DNA from: Shiella aurantiaca
GTDB taxonomy: Bacteria; Bacteroidota; Bacteroidia; Cytophagales; Cyclobacteriaceae
Length of the DNA: 64,000 bases
NCBI GenBank assembly: GCA_030412945.1
Contig: JAUHJS010000001.1
Span: 434,001-498,000, forward strand
Direction of reading: 5' to 3'
Shown: in pieces, positions 17,958 to 27,047 of the stretch
How positions within the stretch are numbered: the stretch's first letter is position 1
How the letters are laid out: each line of letters starts with the position of its first letter
Position numbers and translations under genes: made by a program
The notes under the pieces: generated by a model
The model's database searches: none
The model's input: the letters and a program-made list of their open reading frames with translations, nothing else
What the model was told of the DNA's origin: nothing

Positions 17958-18299
17958 TTACTTGGTATTCAAGAGGCGCTCACGCAAGCTAAGGCTGTCC
18001 ACCACTACCGTATACACCTCTTCCATCAACATGGGGCGATCTAAATAATATTGGAAACTTTTGCGGTACACTGAGTCTTCAATACCTTGGTGCTTTAGGA
18101 GTTCGCGCTCCATGATCTCATACACCTTGGCCGTAGAATCGCGCGGTACGCGCAACTGGTTGAGCTTGGCTTCGTTCAAATGTACCTCGATAAGCACTTT
18201 CACCATTTGTTCTTTGGAAAGTAGCCCCTCGGGCATTTCTTCCTTTTTTGAACAAGAACTTATGACTATAATTGCGACAAATAATACGATTCTTCTCAC
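17958..18299 (-). CDS. DUF4296 lipoprotein, GTG start
   Basis: 113 residues. The lipoprotein signal peptide MRRIVLFVAIIVISSC has lipobox ISS-C at residue 16. The rest is helical (LLSKEQMVKVLIEVHLNEAKLNQL...YEIMERELLKHQGIEDSVYRKSFQYYLDRPMLMEEVYTVVVDSL), the signature of the Bacteroidota-restricted DUF4296 family of unknown function. No ATG is available before the signal peptide; the GTG at 18299 is the start. It lies 14 nt upstream of mutS2 and is probably transcribed with it. It is divergent from the DUF58 gene. Confidence 0.85.
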   Translation of the reverse strand: MRRIVLFVAIIVISSCSKKEEMPEGLLSKEQMVKVLIEVHLNEAKLNQLRVPRDSTAKVYEIMERELLKHQGIEDSVYRKSFQYYLDRPMLMEEVYTVVVDSLSLRERLLNTK

Positions 18300-18417
18300 T
18301 TTTTTAGATTTCTGACGTTAACCATTCGTAACATAAACCATACCATGGTGGTTCGCGTAATCGAATTGAGGCGTTGAAATTACTTAATTAAGTTTGATTT
18401 GTAAAGTTCCCCACGGA

Positions 18418-19299
18418 ATGAAGGAATTATTAAAGAAGATACACCTGATAGAAATACGCATCCGAAAGGCCATCACCTCTCAGATGCAAGGCGATTTCCA
18501 TTCGGTTTTTAAAGGATCGGGGCTTGAGTTTGAAGATGTACGTGCCTACCAATATGGCGATGATGTGCGTGTAATCGACTGGAACGTGAGCGCCAAAGGC
18601 CATGGCACCTTTGTAAAAACCTTCAAAGAAGAAAAAGAACAAAGTGTGTTTTTTCTGCTCGATATGAGCGCCTCACAGGAAATTGGTAGTGGAAACAAGC
18701 GCAAACTGGATATAGGCAAGGAAATTGCCGGAGTGCTGGCCCTCTCGGCTGTGAAAGAAGGTAGCCAAATTGGCCTTATTGGCTATTCGGATGAGCGCGA
18801 GCTCTACATCAAGCCCGGTAAAGGACCAAATTTTGCCTATCGACTCATCACTGAGCTTTTTCGGTATGTGCCTCACAGTACCCAAACCAATCTTAGCAAA
18901 GCGTTGGTACTGGCCAATACCCTTATCAAACGCAGAAGCATCGTGATTTTTATCTCTGATTTTATTGATGAAGGCTATGAGCAAGGACTTAAATCCTTGG
19001 CCAAGAAGCACGATGTGGTGCTTATTCATCTGCACGATAAAAAAGAAAGCGAATTACCCACCTTGGGAATTGTACCTATTGTAGACAAAGAATCAGGAAA
19101 AACCCATTGGGTAAACAGCTCCTCGGCCGAATTTCAATCGCAAATAGCTCATTATTTTACTGATAATACCAGCCATCTTAAAACCCTTGCCCGTAAAATC
19201 AATGCCGAATATGTGGACATTCAAACGCAGGAAGATTACGTGCCTAAGCTTATCAAACTTTTTACGATTAAAAACAAAAAAGGAAGAGGTGGGAAATAG
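18418..19299 (+). CDS. DUF58 protein of a Bat-type operon
   Basis: About 293 residues. The DUF58 core motif is GSGLEFEDVRAYQYGDDVRVIDWNVSAKGHG, followed by a von Willebrand A-like fold (VFFLLDMSASQEIGSGNKRKLDIG, ...IVIFISDFIDEGYE). DUF58 proteins normally sit after a MoxR AAA+ ATPase and before Bat genes, in a cluster linked to aerotolerance and envelope stress. No MoxR gene is adjacent here, because the divergent neighbour is DUF4296/mutS2. The ATG at 18418 gives MKELLKKIHLIEIRIRK, the usual start. The next gene overlaps it. Confidence 0.9.
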   Translation: MKELLKKIHLIEIRIRKAITSQMQGDFHSVFKGSGLEFEDVRAYQYGDDVRVIDWNVSAKGHGTFVKTFKEEKEQSVFFLLDMSASQEIGSGNKRKLDIGKEIAGVLALSAVKEGSQIGLIGYSDERELYIKPGKGPNFAYRLITELFRYVPHSTQTNLSKALVLANTLIKRRSIVIFISDFIDEGYEQGLKSLAKKHDVVLIHLHDKKESELPTLGIVPIVDKESGKTHWVNSSSAEFQSQIAHYFTDNTSHLKTLARKINAEYVDIQTQEDYVPKLIKLFTIKNKKGRGGK

Positions 19300-20176
19300 A
19301 AAATCGGGCATTTTGCTGTTTTTGGCCTTTTTTGCAAGTCATTGGCTGATGGCGCAAGCGCCCCAGTTGCAAGGTCGGTTTTTAGAAGACAGTGCTGAAA
19401 TTGGCCGTTCCGTTCATTACAGTTTTCGGGTGCAATCGCTCGCTACTCAGGATATATTTATGCCCGATAGCAGCACATTGTATGCGCCTTTTGAGTTGGT
19501 AAGCTATCAGTATTTCCCTACGCGTGTCGATAGCCTATACCATATCGATAGTGCGGTGTATACGCTCCGCTCCTTTGCTATTGATTCGATTCTGTATTAT
19601 CAATTACCTGTTTATGAGGTGATTAATGGAGATAGCCTACTCTATTTTGCTGATACCGATTCCCTCATTACGCAGTTTACCCTACTCGAAATCAACGATT
19701 CTACCCAATTTAAAACCGACCTTGCTTTTGTGCCCCTGCACTACGAAACCAATTGGCTGGCCATAGGCATAGTAGCAACCTTGACTTTGGTGGGTGCATT
19801 GGTACTCTTCTTTTTGTTTGCCGATGGATGGAAAGCTCGCTGGAAGCAGTTTCGCTTGCGCAGGCGCCATAAGCGTTTTGTCAAGGAATTTGACTTGGCC
19901 TTGCCCCAAGGGCCAACTTACAGCGAGCAAGAGGTGAGCAAAGTACTGCATATTTGGAAAGCGTATCTGGAAAACCTTGAAGGAATCCCTTACAGCCGAT
20001 TCACTACCAAGGAGTTAAGCGGCATAATCACAGAAACAGAAATCATTACCCAATTGCGCAAAGCCGACCGCCTTATTTACGGCAAGAAAACGGAGGATAT
20101 GAGCGGACTACCTCAACTAAAGGCCTATGCTACCGCTGCATTTGAACAAAAAATAGCCCAACTCAAACATGGATAA
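19289..20176 (+). CDS. BatD-like membrane protein of the Bat operon
   Basis: About 295 residues from a GTG at 19289, which overlaps the end of the DUF58 gene by 11 nt. A signal peptide (SGILLFLAFFASHWLMAQ) is followed by a beta-sandwich extracytoplasmic part like the BatD repeat domain (GRFLEDSAEIGRSVHYSFRVQ...), one transmembrane helix (WLAIGIVATLTLVGALVLFFLFA) and a basic cytoplasmic tail. It is much shorter than classical BatD. The frame extends further upstream inside the DUF58 gene, but those residues look like shadow coding. The start codon choice is uncertain. The stop overlaps the BatA-like ATG by 8 nt. Confidence 0.75.
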   Translation: MGNRKSGILLFLAFFASHWLMAQAPQLQGRFLEDSAEIGRSVHYSFRVQSLATQDIFMPDSSTLYAPFELVSYQYFPTRVDSLYHIDSAVYTLRSFAIDSILYYQLPVYEVINGDSLLYFADTDSLITQFTLLEINDSTQFKTDLAFVPLHYETNWLAIGIVATLTLVGALVLFFLFADGWKARWKQFRLRRRHKRFVKEFDLALPQGPTYSEQEVSKVLHIWKAYLENLEGIPYSRFTTKELSGIITETEIITQLRKADRLIYGKKTEDMSGLPQLKAYATAAFEQKIAQLKHG

Positions 20177-21218
20177 GCTGAACACACATGCCAAGTGGTG
20201 GGATTTTACGTGGTTCTCGCCTTCTACTTTTACTAATTTTGATTGGCAATATCCTTTCATATTGTACGGAATAGCCCTTATTCCTTTGTTCTTTCTCCTT
20301 CGTTGGCTGCTTTCCATGCGTAAAAACAATCGCCTGGAACTTGCTTTGCCCCAAGGCCGACTAAAAAGTTCGCCTTTGGCATGGTTGCGCCATTTGCCCC
20401 GCCTAGTGTGGGCACTATTTCTTTCCTTATTGATAATCGCCCTTGCCCGTCCGCAGACCACCAATGAACAAGTAGACCAATGGACAGAAGGAATTGATAT
20501 CGTAATGGCGATTGATATCTCGGTTTCTATGCAGATGGAAGATTTGAAGCCCAATCGCTTAATAGCGGCCAAAGAAACTGCTTGGAACTTTGTACAAGGC
20601 CGATTGAACGACCGTATGGGGGTGGTGATATTTGCCGGAGATGCCTATTCACTTTGCCCGCTCACTACCGATAAAGAATTGCTTCAAGATTATATTGAGG
20701 AAATCAATTTCGACCAGATTGCCAACCGAGGTACCGCCATAGGTAGCGCCTTGGCCGTGGCTACTAACCGCATGCGGGAATCGCTTTCGCAATCGAAAGT
20801 AGTTATTTTACTAAGCGATGGTGACAATACGGCCGGAAATATCGACCCGATTACAGCTGCTCAGCTGGCCAGTGCCTATAATATCAAAATCTACACCATA
20901 GGCATAGGCCGTGAGGGCGATGTGCCTTACGGGAAAGATTTCTTTGGGCGTACCCGCATGGTAGCCAATAATATGGACGAAACCACACTAAGGGAGATTG
21001 CCGAAATTGGCGAAGGTAAGTTTTTTCGGGTAGCCGATAATGAAGCTTTGCAACAAGTATTCGCTGAGATTGACCGATTGGAAAAAACAGAGATTAAAGA
21101 AACGCGCTTCCGCAATACCTTCGACTACTACGATGTGTACCTGCGCTGGGCTTTGGTATTTTTTGCGATTTGGATGCTAATGAAAGCGGCCTTTCTGGCG
21201 TCTCCCTTGGAGGACTAA
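20169..21218 (+). CDS. batA: BatA-like von Willebrand factor A membrane protein
   Basis: 349 residues. Two N-terminal transmembrane helices (PFILYGIALIPLFFLLRWLL, LVWALFLSLLIIALA), a VWA domain with an intact MIDAS motif (DISVSMQ, later T in GTAIGSAL and D in LLSDGDNTAGN) and a C-terminal helix (WALVFFAIWMLMKAAFL). This matches BatA/BatB-type proteins. It is the last gene of the DUF58 - BatD-like - BatA unit. A second VWA gene (batB) and a TPR gene (batC) that often follow are absent. The 3' end overlaps the convergent SpoIIE gene by 4 nt. Confidence 0.88.
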   Translation: MDKLNTHAKWWDFTWFSPSTFTNFDWQYPFILYGIALIPLFFLLRWLLSMRKNNRLELALPQGRLKSSPLAWLRHLPRLVWALFLSLLIIALARPQTTNEQVDQWTEGIDIVMAIDISVSMQMEDLKPNRLIAAKETAWNFVQGRLNDRMGVVIFAGDAYSLCPLTTDKELLQDYIEEINFDQIANRGTAIGSALAVATNRMRESLSQSKVVILLSDGDNTAGNIDPITAAQLASAYNIKIYTIGIGREGDVPYGKDFFGRTRMVANNMDETTLREIAEIGEGKFFRVADNEALQQVFAEIDRLEKTEIKETRFRNTFDYYDVYLRWALVFFAIWMLMKAAFLASPLED

Positions 21219-23389
21219 ACTTGAAAGCCCACTACCAGAATATCATCTACCTGATCGTTATCGCCTTTCCATTTTTCGAGGAAAGTCTCCAGCTGCTTTT
21301 CTTGTTGAAGGATGGGGCTATCGCCTAGCGAGGCCAATAGGGCATGGAAGTTTTTCACCATCAGTTTTTTCCCTTTCACCCCACCAAACTGATCCTGAAA
21401 ACCATCGGAATACAGATAATAGCTATTTCCCTTTTCCAAAGGAAGGCTGATTTGACTATAAGCTCGATTTGGCCCCATCTCACTTCCGCCTACGGCATGT
21501 TTATCCCCTTTGATATGATGGGTTTGTCCGTTTTTTACATACAATAGCCCCAGTTTAGCTCCTGAAAACTCCAGCATTTTCTTTTCCGAATCAATCACAC
21601 AGGCGGCTATGTCCATGCCATCTTCACTTTCCAGTTCCCCTTGTTTTAGCGCGGTATAAATCCCCTTATGAAGTTCATTCAAAATCTGATGAGGAGCCAT
21701 GATGCGTTCATTCACAATAATTTTTGAAAGAATATCCATTCCCACGAGGCTCATGAAAGCGCCCGGTACACCATGCCCCGTACAGTCGGCCACAATCACC
21801 ACTTTGCGCGAGCCTACCTGATCGACCCAGTAAAAATCACCCGAAACGATGTCTCGCGGCTTGAAAAACACGAATGAATGGGGCAATATTTTAGTAAACT
21901 GCTCCATGGTAGGCAAAGTAGCATCTTGGATACGCTTGGCATAGCGAATACTATCAGTGATGGTTTTATTGGAATACGCCAAGGCCTCCTTTTGGGCTTG
22001 CACCTGTTGATTGGTATCGTTGAGCAGTACATTGATGGCATTGAGGCTCTCGATGGTAAAACTGAGCTCCCTATTGGCACTTTCCAGCTGCTGAGTGCGC
22101 TCATTTACCTTCACCTCCAGCAGGCGCGTTTGTGCTTCCAGCATTTTCTCTCGCTCCACTATTCGTTCACGTTCGGCCTTTTCTTTTTGTACTTTGGCTT
22201 CATTCACCTCCGCCCGTAGCAAGTTTATACTTTCGGCAAGACCCAAGCTAAATAATACTGCTTGAATGGCGTAGCCAATCAACATGGGAGTAGCCGCAAA
22301 CAGGCTGTACTCAAAAAACAAAAAATACACTATGTACACACTGGCAAAAAAAGCCAGTAACACATAGGCAATGAGATAGATACACCCTTGATTAGAACCT
22401 TTTTTAGTAGCCACATAAGCAGTACCTATCAGCAAAATAATGGTAATGAGGGTAAAATATAAATTGATGTATTGTGCCCAGTGTCCAAAAAAGGTATTTC
22501 GGGTTATATTATACAGAAGAAGGAGAATAATGGGAATAAAGAATATAAACAACAGATACCGCAAAACAGTATCCCAACGGGGCATATAGCGCTTGGTCTG
22601 GATAAAGCTGCGGGCAAAGAGGATGTTGAACATCATATTAATTGCAGCCGGATATATCCCTCCTTTGAAAAAGAAGAATGGATAATCGCCAATGACATAC
22701 TCAAATGCCCAGCCCGATTGAAAAAAGTAATAAAATCCAAAGAAGGCGATGGAAAGCACATAATAGATATAGCTTTTGTCTCGGACATAAAAGAACAAGA
22801 TGAGATTATACAAGGCCATCACCAGAATGATGCTAAAAAAACCGGATTCAATGAGGCGAAGGGTATATTTTCGGATAATGGTTTGCTCGCGCTGGTATAC
22901 CTCAATGCCAAACTCCTTGGTGGTATTGGTATATCCTTCCAGCTTTTCTAATTTAAAATAAAGGGTGAGGGTATCGCCTGCATCGATATCAACCGGAAAA
23001 TAGGAATTAACACTTTTAAAGGAACGTTCGCGCAAGGGAACCCCCAAGCCCGACACTTGCACCTGTAGCCTTGAGGGGGCAAGGTATCTGTAAAGGGTAA
23101 CTCGCGACCAGCCTTTGGGCAAGCTCAAAAAGATATTTTGATGCTCAGGATATTCATTAATAAGGTCCACTTTAACCCATTGCAGCTTGGCATTGGCCCA
23201 GATACTATCCTTTTCACTAAAATATCCCGCTTCAGGTAGATTAATGATAGAGGCAATGGGTAGTGAATCGTAGGCATGATGAAGAAACATGGGGCTAGAA
23301 GGACGCACCAAGGGCAAAGGAACTTGCGCTATTCCGTAAAAAACGGAAAGCATAAACACTATGCACACGAATATGCGTTTTGCGGCCAT
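21215..23389 (-). CDS. 7TMR-DISM sensor with SpoIIE-type PP2C phosphatase output
   Basis: 724 residues. A signal peptide (MAAKRIFVCIVFMLSVFYGIAQ), an extracellular 7TMR-DISMED2 carbohydrate-like sensing domain (~30-170), seven transmembrane helices (~185-385), a coiled coil (~390-470) and a SpoIIE serine phosphatase domain (~500-724). The PP2C metal-site motifs are seen in VVIVADCTGHGVPGAFMS, ESEDGMDIAACVID and YYLYSDGFQDQFGG. It would dephosphorylate anti-sigma-factor antagonists or similar proteins in response to an external ligand. No STAS or anti-sigma gene is next to it, so the target is elsewhere. It converges on the Bat operon. Confidence 0.92.
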   Translation of the reverse strand: MAAKRIFVCIVFMLSVFYGIAQVPLPLVRPSSPMFLHHAYDSLPIASIINLPEAGYFSEKDSIWANAKLQWVKVDLINEYPEHQNIFLSLPKGWSRVTLYRYLAPSRLQVQVSGLGVPLRERSFKSVNSYFPVDIDAGDTLTLYFKLEKLEGYTNTTKEFGIEVYQREQTIIRKYTLRLIESGFFSIILVMALYNLILFFYVRDKSYIYYVLSIAFFGFYYFFQSGWAFEYVIGDYPFFFFKGGIYPAAINMMFNILFARSFIQTKRYMPRWDTVLRYLLFIFFIPIILLLLYNITRNTFFGHWAQYINLYFTLITIILLIGTAYVATKKGSNQGCIYLIAYVLLAFFASVYIVYFLFFEYSLFAATPMLIGYAIQAVLFSLGLAESINLLRAEVNEAKVQKEKAERERIVEREKMLEAQTRLLEVKVNERTQQLESANRELSFTIESLNAINVLLNDTNQQVQAQKEALAYSNKTITDSIRYAKRIQDATLPTMEQFTKILPHSFVFFKPRDIVSGDFYWVDQVGSRKVVIVADCTGHGVPGAFMSLVGMDILSKIIVNERIMAPHQILNELHKGIYTALKQGELESEDGMDIAACVIDSEKKMLEFSGAKLGLLYVKNGQTHHIKGDKHAVGGSEMGPNRAYSQISLPLEKGNSYYLYSDGFQDQFGGVKGKKLMVKNFHALLASLGDSPILQQEKQLETFLEKWKGDNDQVDDILVVGFQV

Positions 23390-23420
23390 TGGAGAGTATT
23401 CGTTTTAAGCGTTCCTTAAA

Positions 23421-24002
23421 TTAGAAATAAAACGAATAGGAAACATGATTTAATCCAATTTGTGCATTTTCGAGCCATCGGTTTAGTTCGGCTCCATGCA
23501 CATGGTGGAGGCCATACATGATGCCGTCAAACAGTAAAAGAAAGCTCCCTTGTAAGATTACGGCCTTTCCATAGCCTTTCAGCCTATCGCTATGTTTGAT
23601 AGCATTCTTCCCTTTTTCTTGCAAATAAAATCCGGTACTGATATAGGCTAAATCCAGCGCGGCATTGACCAAAAACACTTTCTCATTAAAATGCTGACTT
23701 CCTAAGACTTCGGCCAAAGTATGCTCCGCCCCTTGCGAGGCTTGCAAAAAGCCAATTCCTGCCAAACCTAAATTGGCCACATTCCAAGCGAGGTTCATTT
23801 GATGAAAGTAGAAAACATCTCCTTGACTTTTGGGAAGCTGGGTAGCAGCCAAACCTATATTGCCCAAAGCCCAAGTGCCTAATATGAGCATACCGGTACG
23901 ATTGTACTGCAAGGACTGCTCCGAGAAGGCGGTAAAGGAAAAATCTTGGGCTTCCACAAGCAGTGGAAAAAGAAGGAGAAGGAGAAAAAGGGAGGGTTTC
24001 AT
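23421..24002 (-). CDS. Small integral membrane protein (DUF6992-like)
   Basis: 193 residues. A signal peptide (MKPSLFLLLLLFPLLVEAQ) is followed by four hydrophobic segments (GMLILGTWALGNIGLAA, MNLAWNVANLGLAGIGFLQA, VNAALDLAYISTGFYL, AVILQGSFLLLFDGIMYGLHHV). The pattern resembles a Bacteroidota family often annotated DUF6992; the assignment is from memory. Function is unknown. It lies 31 nt upstream of the SpoIIE sensor on the same strand, so the two may share a transcript. That would make it a candidate accessory protein of the sensor. Confidence 0.7.
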   Translation of the reverse strand: MKPSLFLLLLLFPLLVEAQDFSFTAFSEQSLQYNRTGMLILGTWALGNIGLAATQLPKSQGDVFYFHQMNLAWNVANLGLAGIGFLQASQGAEHTLAEVLGSQHFNEKVFLVNAALDLAYISTGFYLQEKGKNAIKHSDRLKGYGKAVILQGSFLLLFDGIMYGLHHVHGAELNRWLENAQIGLNHVSYSFYF

Positions 24003-24064
24003 AGGTTCATTTTTTTAATTAACCCCCTAGCTAGTATTTTGTTATCGTCCTTTTTTATAAGGGA

Positions 24065-24697
24065 TTATACACCCCAGAGCCAAGCCTCAAAGGCATATAC
24101 AAAAAGCTTCACGCTAAAAGCACACAGTGCAATTCCTACCACCTTGTTCATGATATTCATAAAGCGAGAAGTAAGCACTGAGCGGAGGCGGGTAGCTAAG
24201 AAGGATTTGAAAACATCGATAGAAAATACCGTGATAATGATGGCTAGAAAAAATATAAATGCGCTTTCGCGGCCATACTGGTAGTTGACCGATACCATGC
24301 TCACCACGCCAATCCAGAAAATCAACACAAAAGGATTGATTCCATTTAAGAAGAAACCTTTAGAGATTAGACGAACCACTTTGCCTGATACGGCACTTTC
24401 ATCTACCGCGGTGCGTACAGTGGGTCGTTTGAAAAAAGACGACAAGCCAAACACCAACATGATAGCCCCTCCGGCCACGCCCAAAAATATGCGAAAGCCT
24501 TCTTGATTCATAAGTTTGGAGATGCCAAAATAGGCAATACTGATATACAAGGCATCGCTAAGCATTATGCCTATGGCCATAAGTACTCCGGCCATAAAGC
24601 CCTTTTCGATGCTGGTTTGTAATAGGGAAAAGAATACCGGCCCTATAAAAATAGAAAGCAAAAGGCCCAGAAGTATTCCGTTTAGAATTACGTCCAT
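24065..24697 (-). CDS. LysE-family amino-acid exporter
   Basis: 210 residues with six predicted membrane helices. The N-terminal signature ILNGILLGLLLSIFIGPVFFSLLQTSIEKGFMAGVLMAIGIMLSDALYI is that of the LysE/RhtB family (G-P-x-x...G...G.g...D). Members export amino acids or their derivatives. The gene starts only 15 nt after the stop of the GH3-family enzyme, so the two are very likely co-transcribed. An exporter beside an acyl-amino-acid conjugating enzyme suggests, but does not prove, that it exports the conjugate. Confidence 0.88.
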   Translation of the reverse strand: MDVILNGILLGLLLSIFIGPVFFSLLQTSIEKGFMAGVLMAIGIMLSDALYISIAYFGISKLMNQEGFRIFLGVAGGAIMLVFGLSSFFKRPTVRTAVDESAVSGKVVRLISKGFFLNGINPFVLIFWIGVVSMVSVNYQYGRESAFIFFLAIIITVFSIDVFKSFLATRLRSVLTSRFMNIMNKVVGIALCAFSVKLFVYAFEAWLWGV

Positions 24698-24712
24698 CTT
24701 ACAAATGTACGC

Positions 24713-26251
24713 TTACTTACCCTGATTTTCTAAAAACTCAAGCCAACTTGGCAATTTATCCTTTTTAAGTACTCTTGGAAATTTGTTTTGTCCACCTTCT
24801 TTGCCTTGGTGGCGTAGGTAGTCATAAAACACCTTGGTAGGAAGAATATCTAGAAACACTTCTTTCAAGGCGGCACTGCGCTCTACTTTATAGTCGTCAT
24901 TAAGCTCTTTCAGCTTTTCATCAATTTTATGCATCAACAGTTCGGAATCCACCTTATCATCGGTACCCACATACCAGTGATGGGCAAAAAGCGTATCGTG
25001 GGGAATGCCCGCAACGGTAAATTCTTTCACCGCAATATTGAGTTCTTTAGCTACCAGTTCGATGGCTTTATTCATATTATCTACCGAAAGGTGTTCCCCG
25101 CATAGGCTCAAGAAATGCTTGGTACGGCCTGTTATAACTATTTCGGCTTCCTCTTTATTTACGATTTTCACTGTATCGCCAATGAGGTAGCGCCAAGCTC
25201 CGGCACAGGTAGTGATGAGGATAGCATATTCCTTGTTCTCCTCCACCTCGTCAATCATATAGGTTTTCGGATTACTCACCATTTGTCCATCGGCATCAAA
25301 GTTTTCCTCATTGAAAGGCACAAACTCATAGAAAAGGCCATTATTTAATACCAAATGCATGGAACGTACTTCCGGCTTGTTTTGGTAAGCAATAAAGCCT
25401 TCAGAGGCGAGGTAGGTTTCGATATACACCAAAGGTTTGGCCAAAAGCTGCTCAAAACCCTTACGATACGGTTCAAACGACACACCACCGTGGACATAAA
25501 TCTTCAAGTTAGGCCAGATATCGTGAATGGTTTTCACTCCGTAATACGTAATGATTTTCTCCATTAGGATTTGAATCCAAGCCGGTACTCCGGCAATAAT
25601 GCCGATATCCCATTTTTTGGCATTACGGGTAATTTGGTCGAGCTTCTCGTCCCAAGAGCGATTAGAGGCAATCTTTTTGCCCGGCTTATAGAAATGCTGA
25701 AACCAAAAAGGAATTTGTCCGGTGGTGATGCCACTCAAATCGCCCTCAAAGTAGGTTCCGTTATAGTTCAGGTGGGTACTTCCGCCCAACATCAAAATAC
25801 CACTTTCAAAGGTATGGCTAGGAATATCGAACTTCGAAAGGGAGAGTATCTGGCGTATACTGGTTTTCTGGATAGATTTCATCATATCCTTGGTCACGGG
25901 AATGTATTTGGAGCTCGACTCCGAAGTACCACTGCTCAAGGCGAAATATTTCACCTTGCCCGGCCAGGTGATATTCTTTTGTCCGAGGCGGTTTTTGTAC
26001 CACCACTTGTTGTACATCTCGTTGTAGGAGTGCACAGGTACCTGCTCTTTAAACACCGCATAGAGTTTATCTTTATCGGCCGATTTCAGCAGATCTTTAA
26101 AGCCGTGGGCTTTTCCGAATTCGGTATCTTCTGCAGTTTTAAGAAGCTCCTTCAGCTCATTGCGCTGTAAATCAAGGGGTGAGTTTCTTTCCTGATCCAA
26201 GCTTTCGCGAAGCTTAATTCCTTGTTTTAAGAGTGTTCCGAGAATTGCCAT
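24713..26251 (-). CDS. GH3 auxin-responsive promoter family acyl-acid amido synthetase
   Basis: 512 residues, close to plant GH3 length. The three ATP/AMP-binding motifs of the family are visible: I, FALSSGTSESSSKYIPVT; II, YLASEGFIAYQ; III, YAILITTCAGAWRYLIGDTVKI. Plant members adenylate a carboxylic acid (auxin, jasmonate) and couple it to an amino acid. Substrates of bacterial homologues are mostly unknown. The acyl-binding pocket cannot be read from sequence. The start at 26251 opens with MAILGTLLKQGIKLRE. It is the first gene of a unit with a LysE exporter, and divergent from yggS. Confidence 0.9.
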   Translation of the reverse strand: MAILGTLLKQGIKLRESLDQERNSPLDLQRNELKELLKTAEDTEFGKAHGFKDLLKSADKDKLYAVFKEQVPVHSYNEMYNKWWYKNRLGQKNITWPGKVKYFALSSGTSESSSKYIPVTKDMMKSIQKTSIRQILSLSKFDIPSHTFESGILMLGGSTHLNYNGTYFEGDLSGITTGQIPFWFQHFYKPGKKIASNRSWDEKLDQITRNAKKWDIGIIAGVPAWIQILMEKIITYYGVKTIHDIWPNLKIYVHGGVSFEPYRKGFEQLLAKPLVYIETYLASEGFIAYQNKPEVRSMHLVLNNGLFYEFVPFNEENFDADGQMVSNPKTYMIDEVEENKEYAILITTCAGAWRYLIGDTVKIVNKEEAEIVITGRTKHFLSLCGEHLSVDNMNKAIELVAKELNIAVKEFTVAGIPHDTLFAHHWYVGTDDKVDSELLMHKIDEKLKELNDDYKVERSAALKEVFLDILPTKVFYDYLRHQGKEGGQNKFPRVLKKDKLPSWLEFLENQGK

Positions 26252-26369
26252 GTTTTTACCTCCCTATTCTAAGGTTTTAAAAATCGAACCTAGTAAATTT
26301 ATCCGATAATTACAGTTTACTCCGTTCAAATTAGAGAATATAATCATCGCCCTTAACGCCTCTTTTCCT

Positions 26370-27047
26370 ATGAGTGTTGCAGATAATCTTGACCTATTTC
26401 GAAGTCAGTTAAGCAAATTTCCACAAAGCAAATTGGTGGCCGTGAGCAAAACCAAACCCATCGCTTTGCTAGAGGAAGCCTATCAAGCCGGACAGCGGCA
26501 TTTTGGGGAAAATAAAGTGCAAGAAATGACGGAAAAGGCCGAAAAGCTGCCTAAAGATATCCAATGGCATATGATAGGCCACCTGCAAAGCAATAAGGTG
26601 AAATACCTAGCACCCTATGTGTACCTGATCCACTCGGTAGATAGCCTGAAACTGCTGAAAGAAATCGATAAACAAGCCGCTAAAAACCACCAGGTCATAT
26701 CATGTCTTTTGCAAGTGTATATTGCCAAAGAAGAAAGCAAATTTGGCTTGGATGAAGCTGAACTGCGTGACCTGCTGCTTGGCGATGAGCTGCCTGCACT
26801 AGCCCATATCAAAATCGTGGGTTTTATGGGCATGGCTACCAATACTGAAAACCAACAGGTGGTGAGAAATGAATTTCGCTATCTAAAAGAGTTATTTGAC
26901 CATTACCAACGCGAGGAACTTCCGGCCAATGTAACCTTGAAAGAAATCAGTATGGGCATGAGTGGCGATTATCAAATTGCTTTGGAAGAAGGAAGTACCC
27001 TAATACGAGTAGGAAGTGCTATTTTTGGCGAACGCAATTATCTATGA
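26370..27047 (+). CDS. yggS: YggS/PLPBP pyridoxal phosphate homeostasis protein
   Basis: 225 residues, an alanine-racemase-like single TIM-barrel domain. PLP is bound to Lys27 in LVAVSKTKP. Other signatures are HFGENKVQE, WHMIGHLQSNKVK, SVDS, and the phosphate-binding end SMGMSGDYQIALEEGSTLIRVGSAIFG. The protein buffers PLP and affects amino-acid and keto-acid balance rather than acting as a racemase. It overlaps the DUF423 gene by 4 nt (ATGA). Confidence 0.95.
   Translation: MSVADNLDLFRSQLSKFPQSKLVAVSKTKPIALLEEAYQAGQRHFGENKVQEMTEKAEKLPKDIQWHMIGHLQSNKVKYLAPYVYLIHSVDSLKLLKEIDKQAAKNHQVISCLLQVYIAKEESKFGLDEAELRDLLLGDELPALAHIKIVGFMGMATNTENQQVVRNEFRYLKELFDHYQREELPANVTLKEISMGMSGDYQIALEEGSTLIRVGSAIFGERNYL

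Noticed and set aside
25571-26170. 199-residue plus-strand frame inside the GH3 gene
   Set aside because: Antisense shadow; the GH3 motifs on the minus strand are unambiguous.
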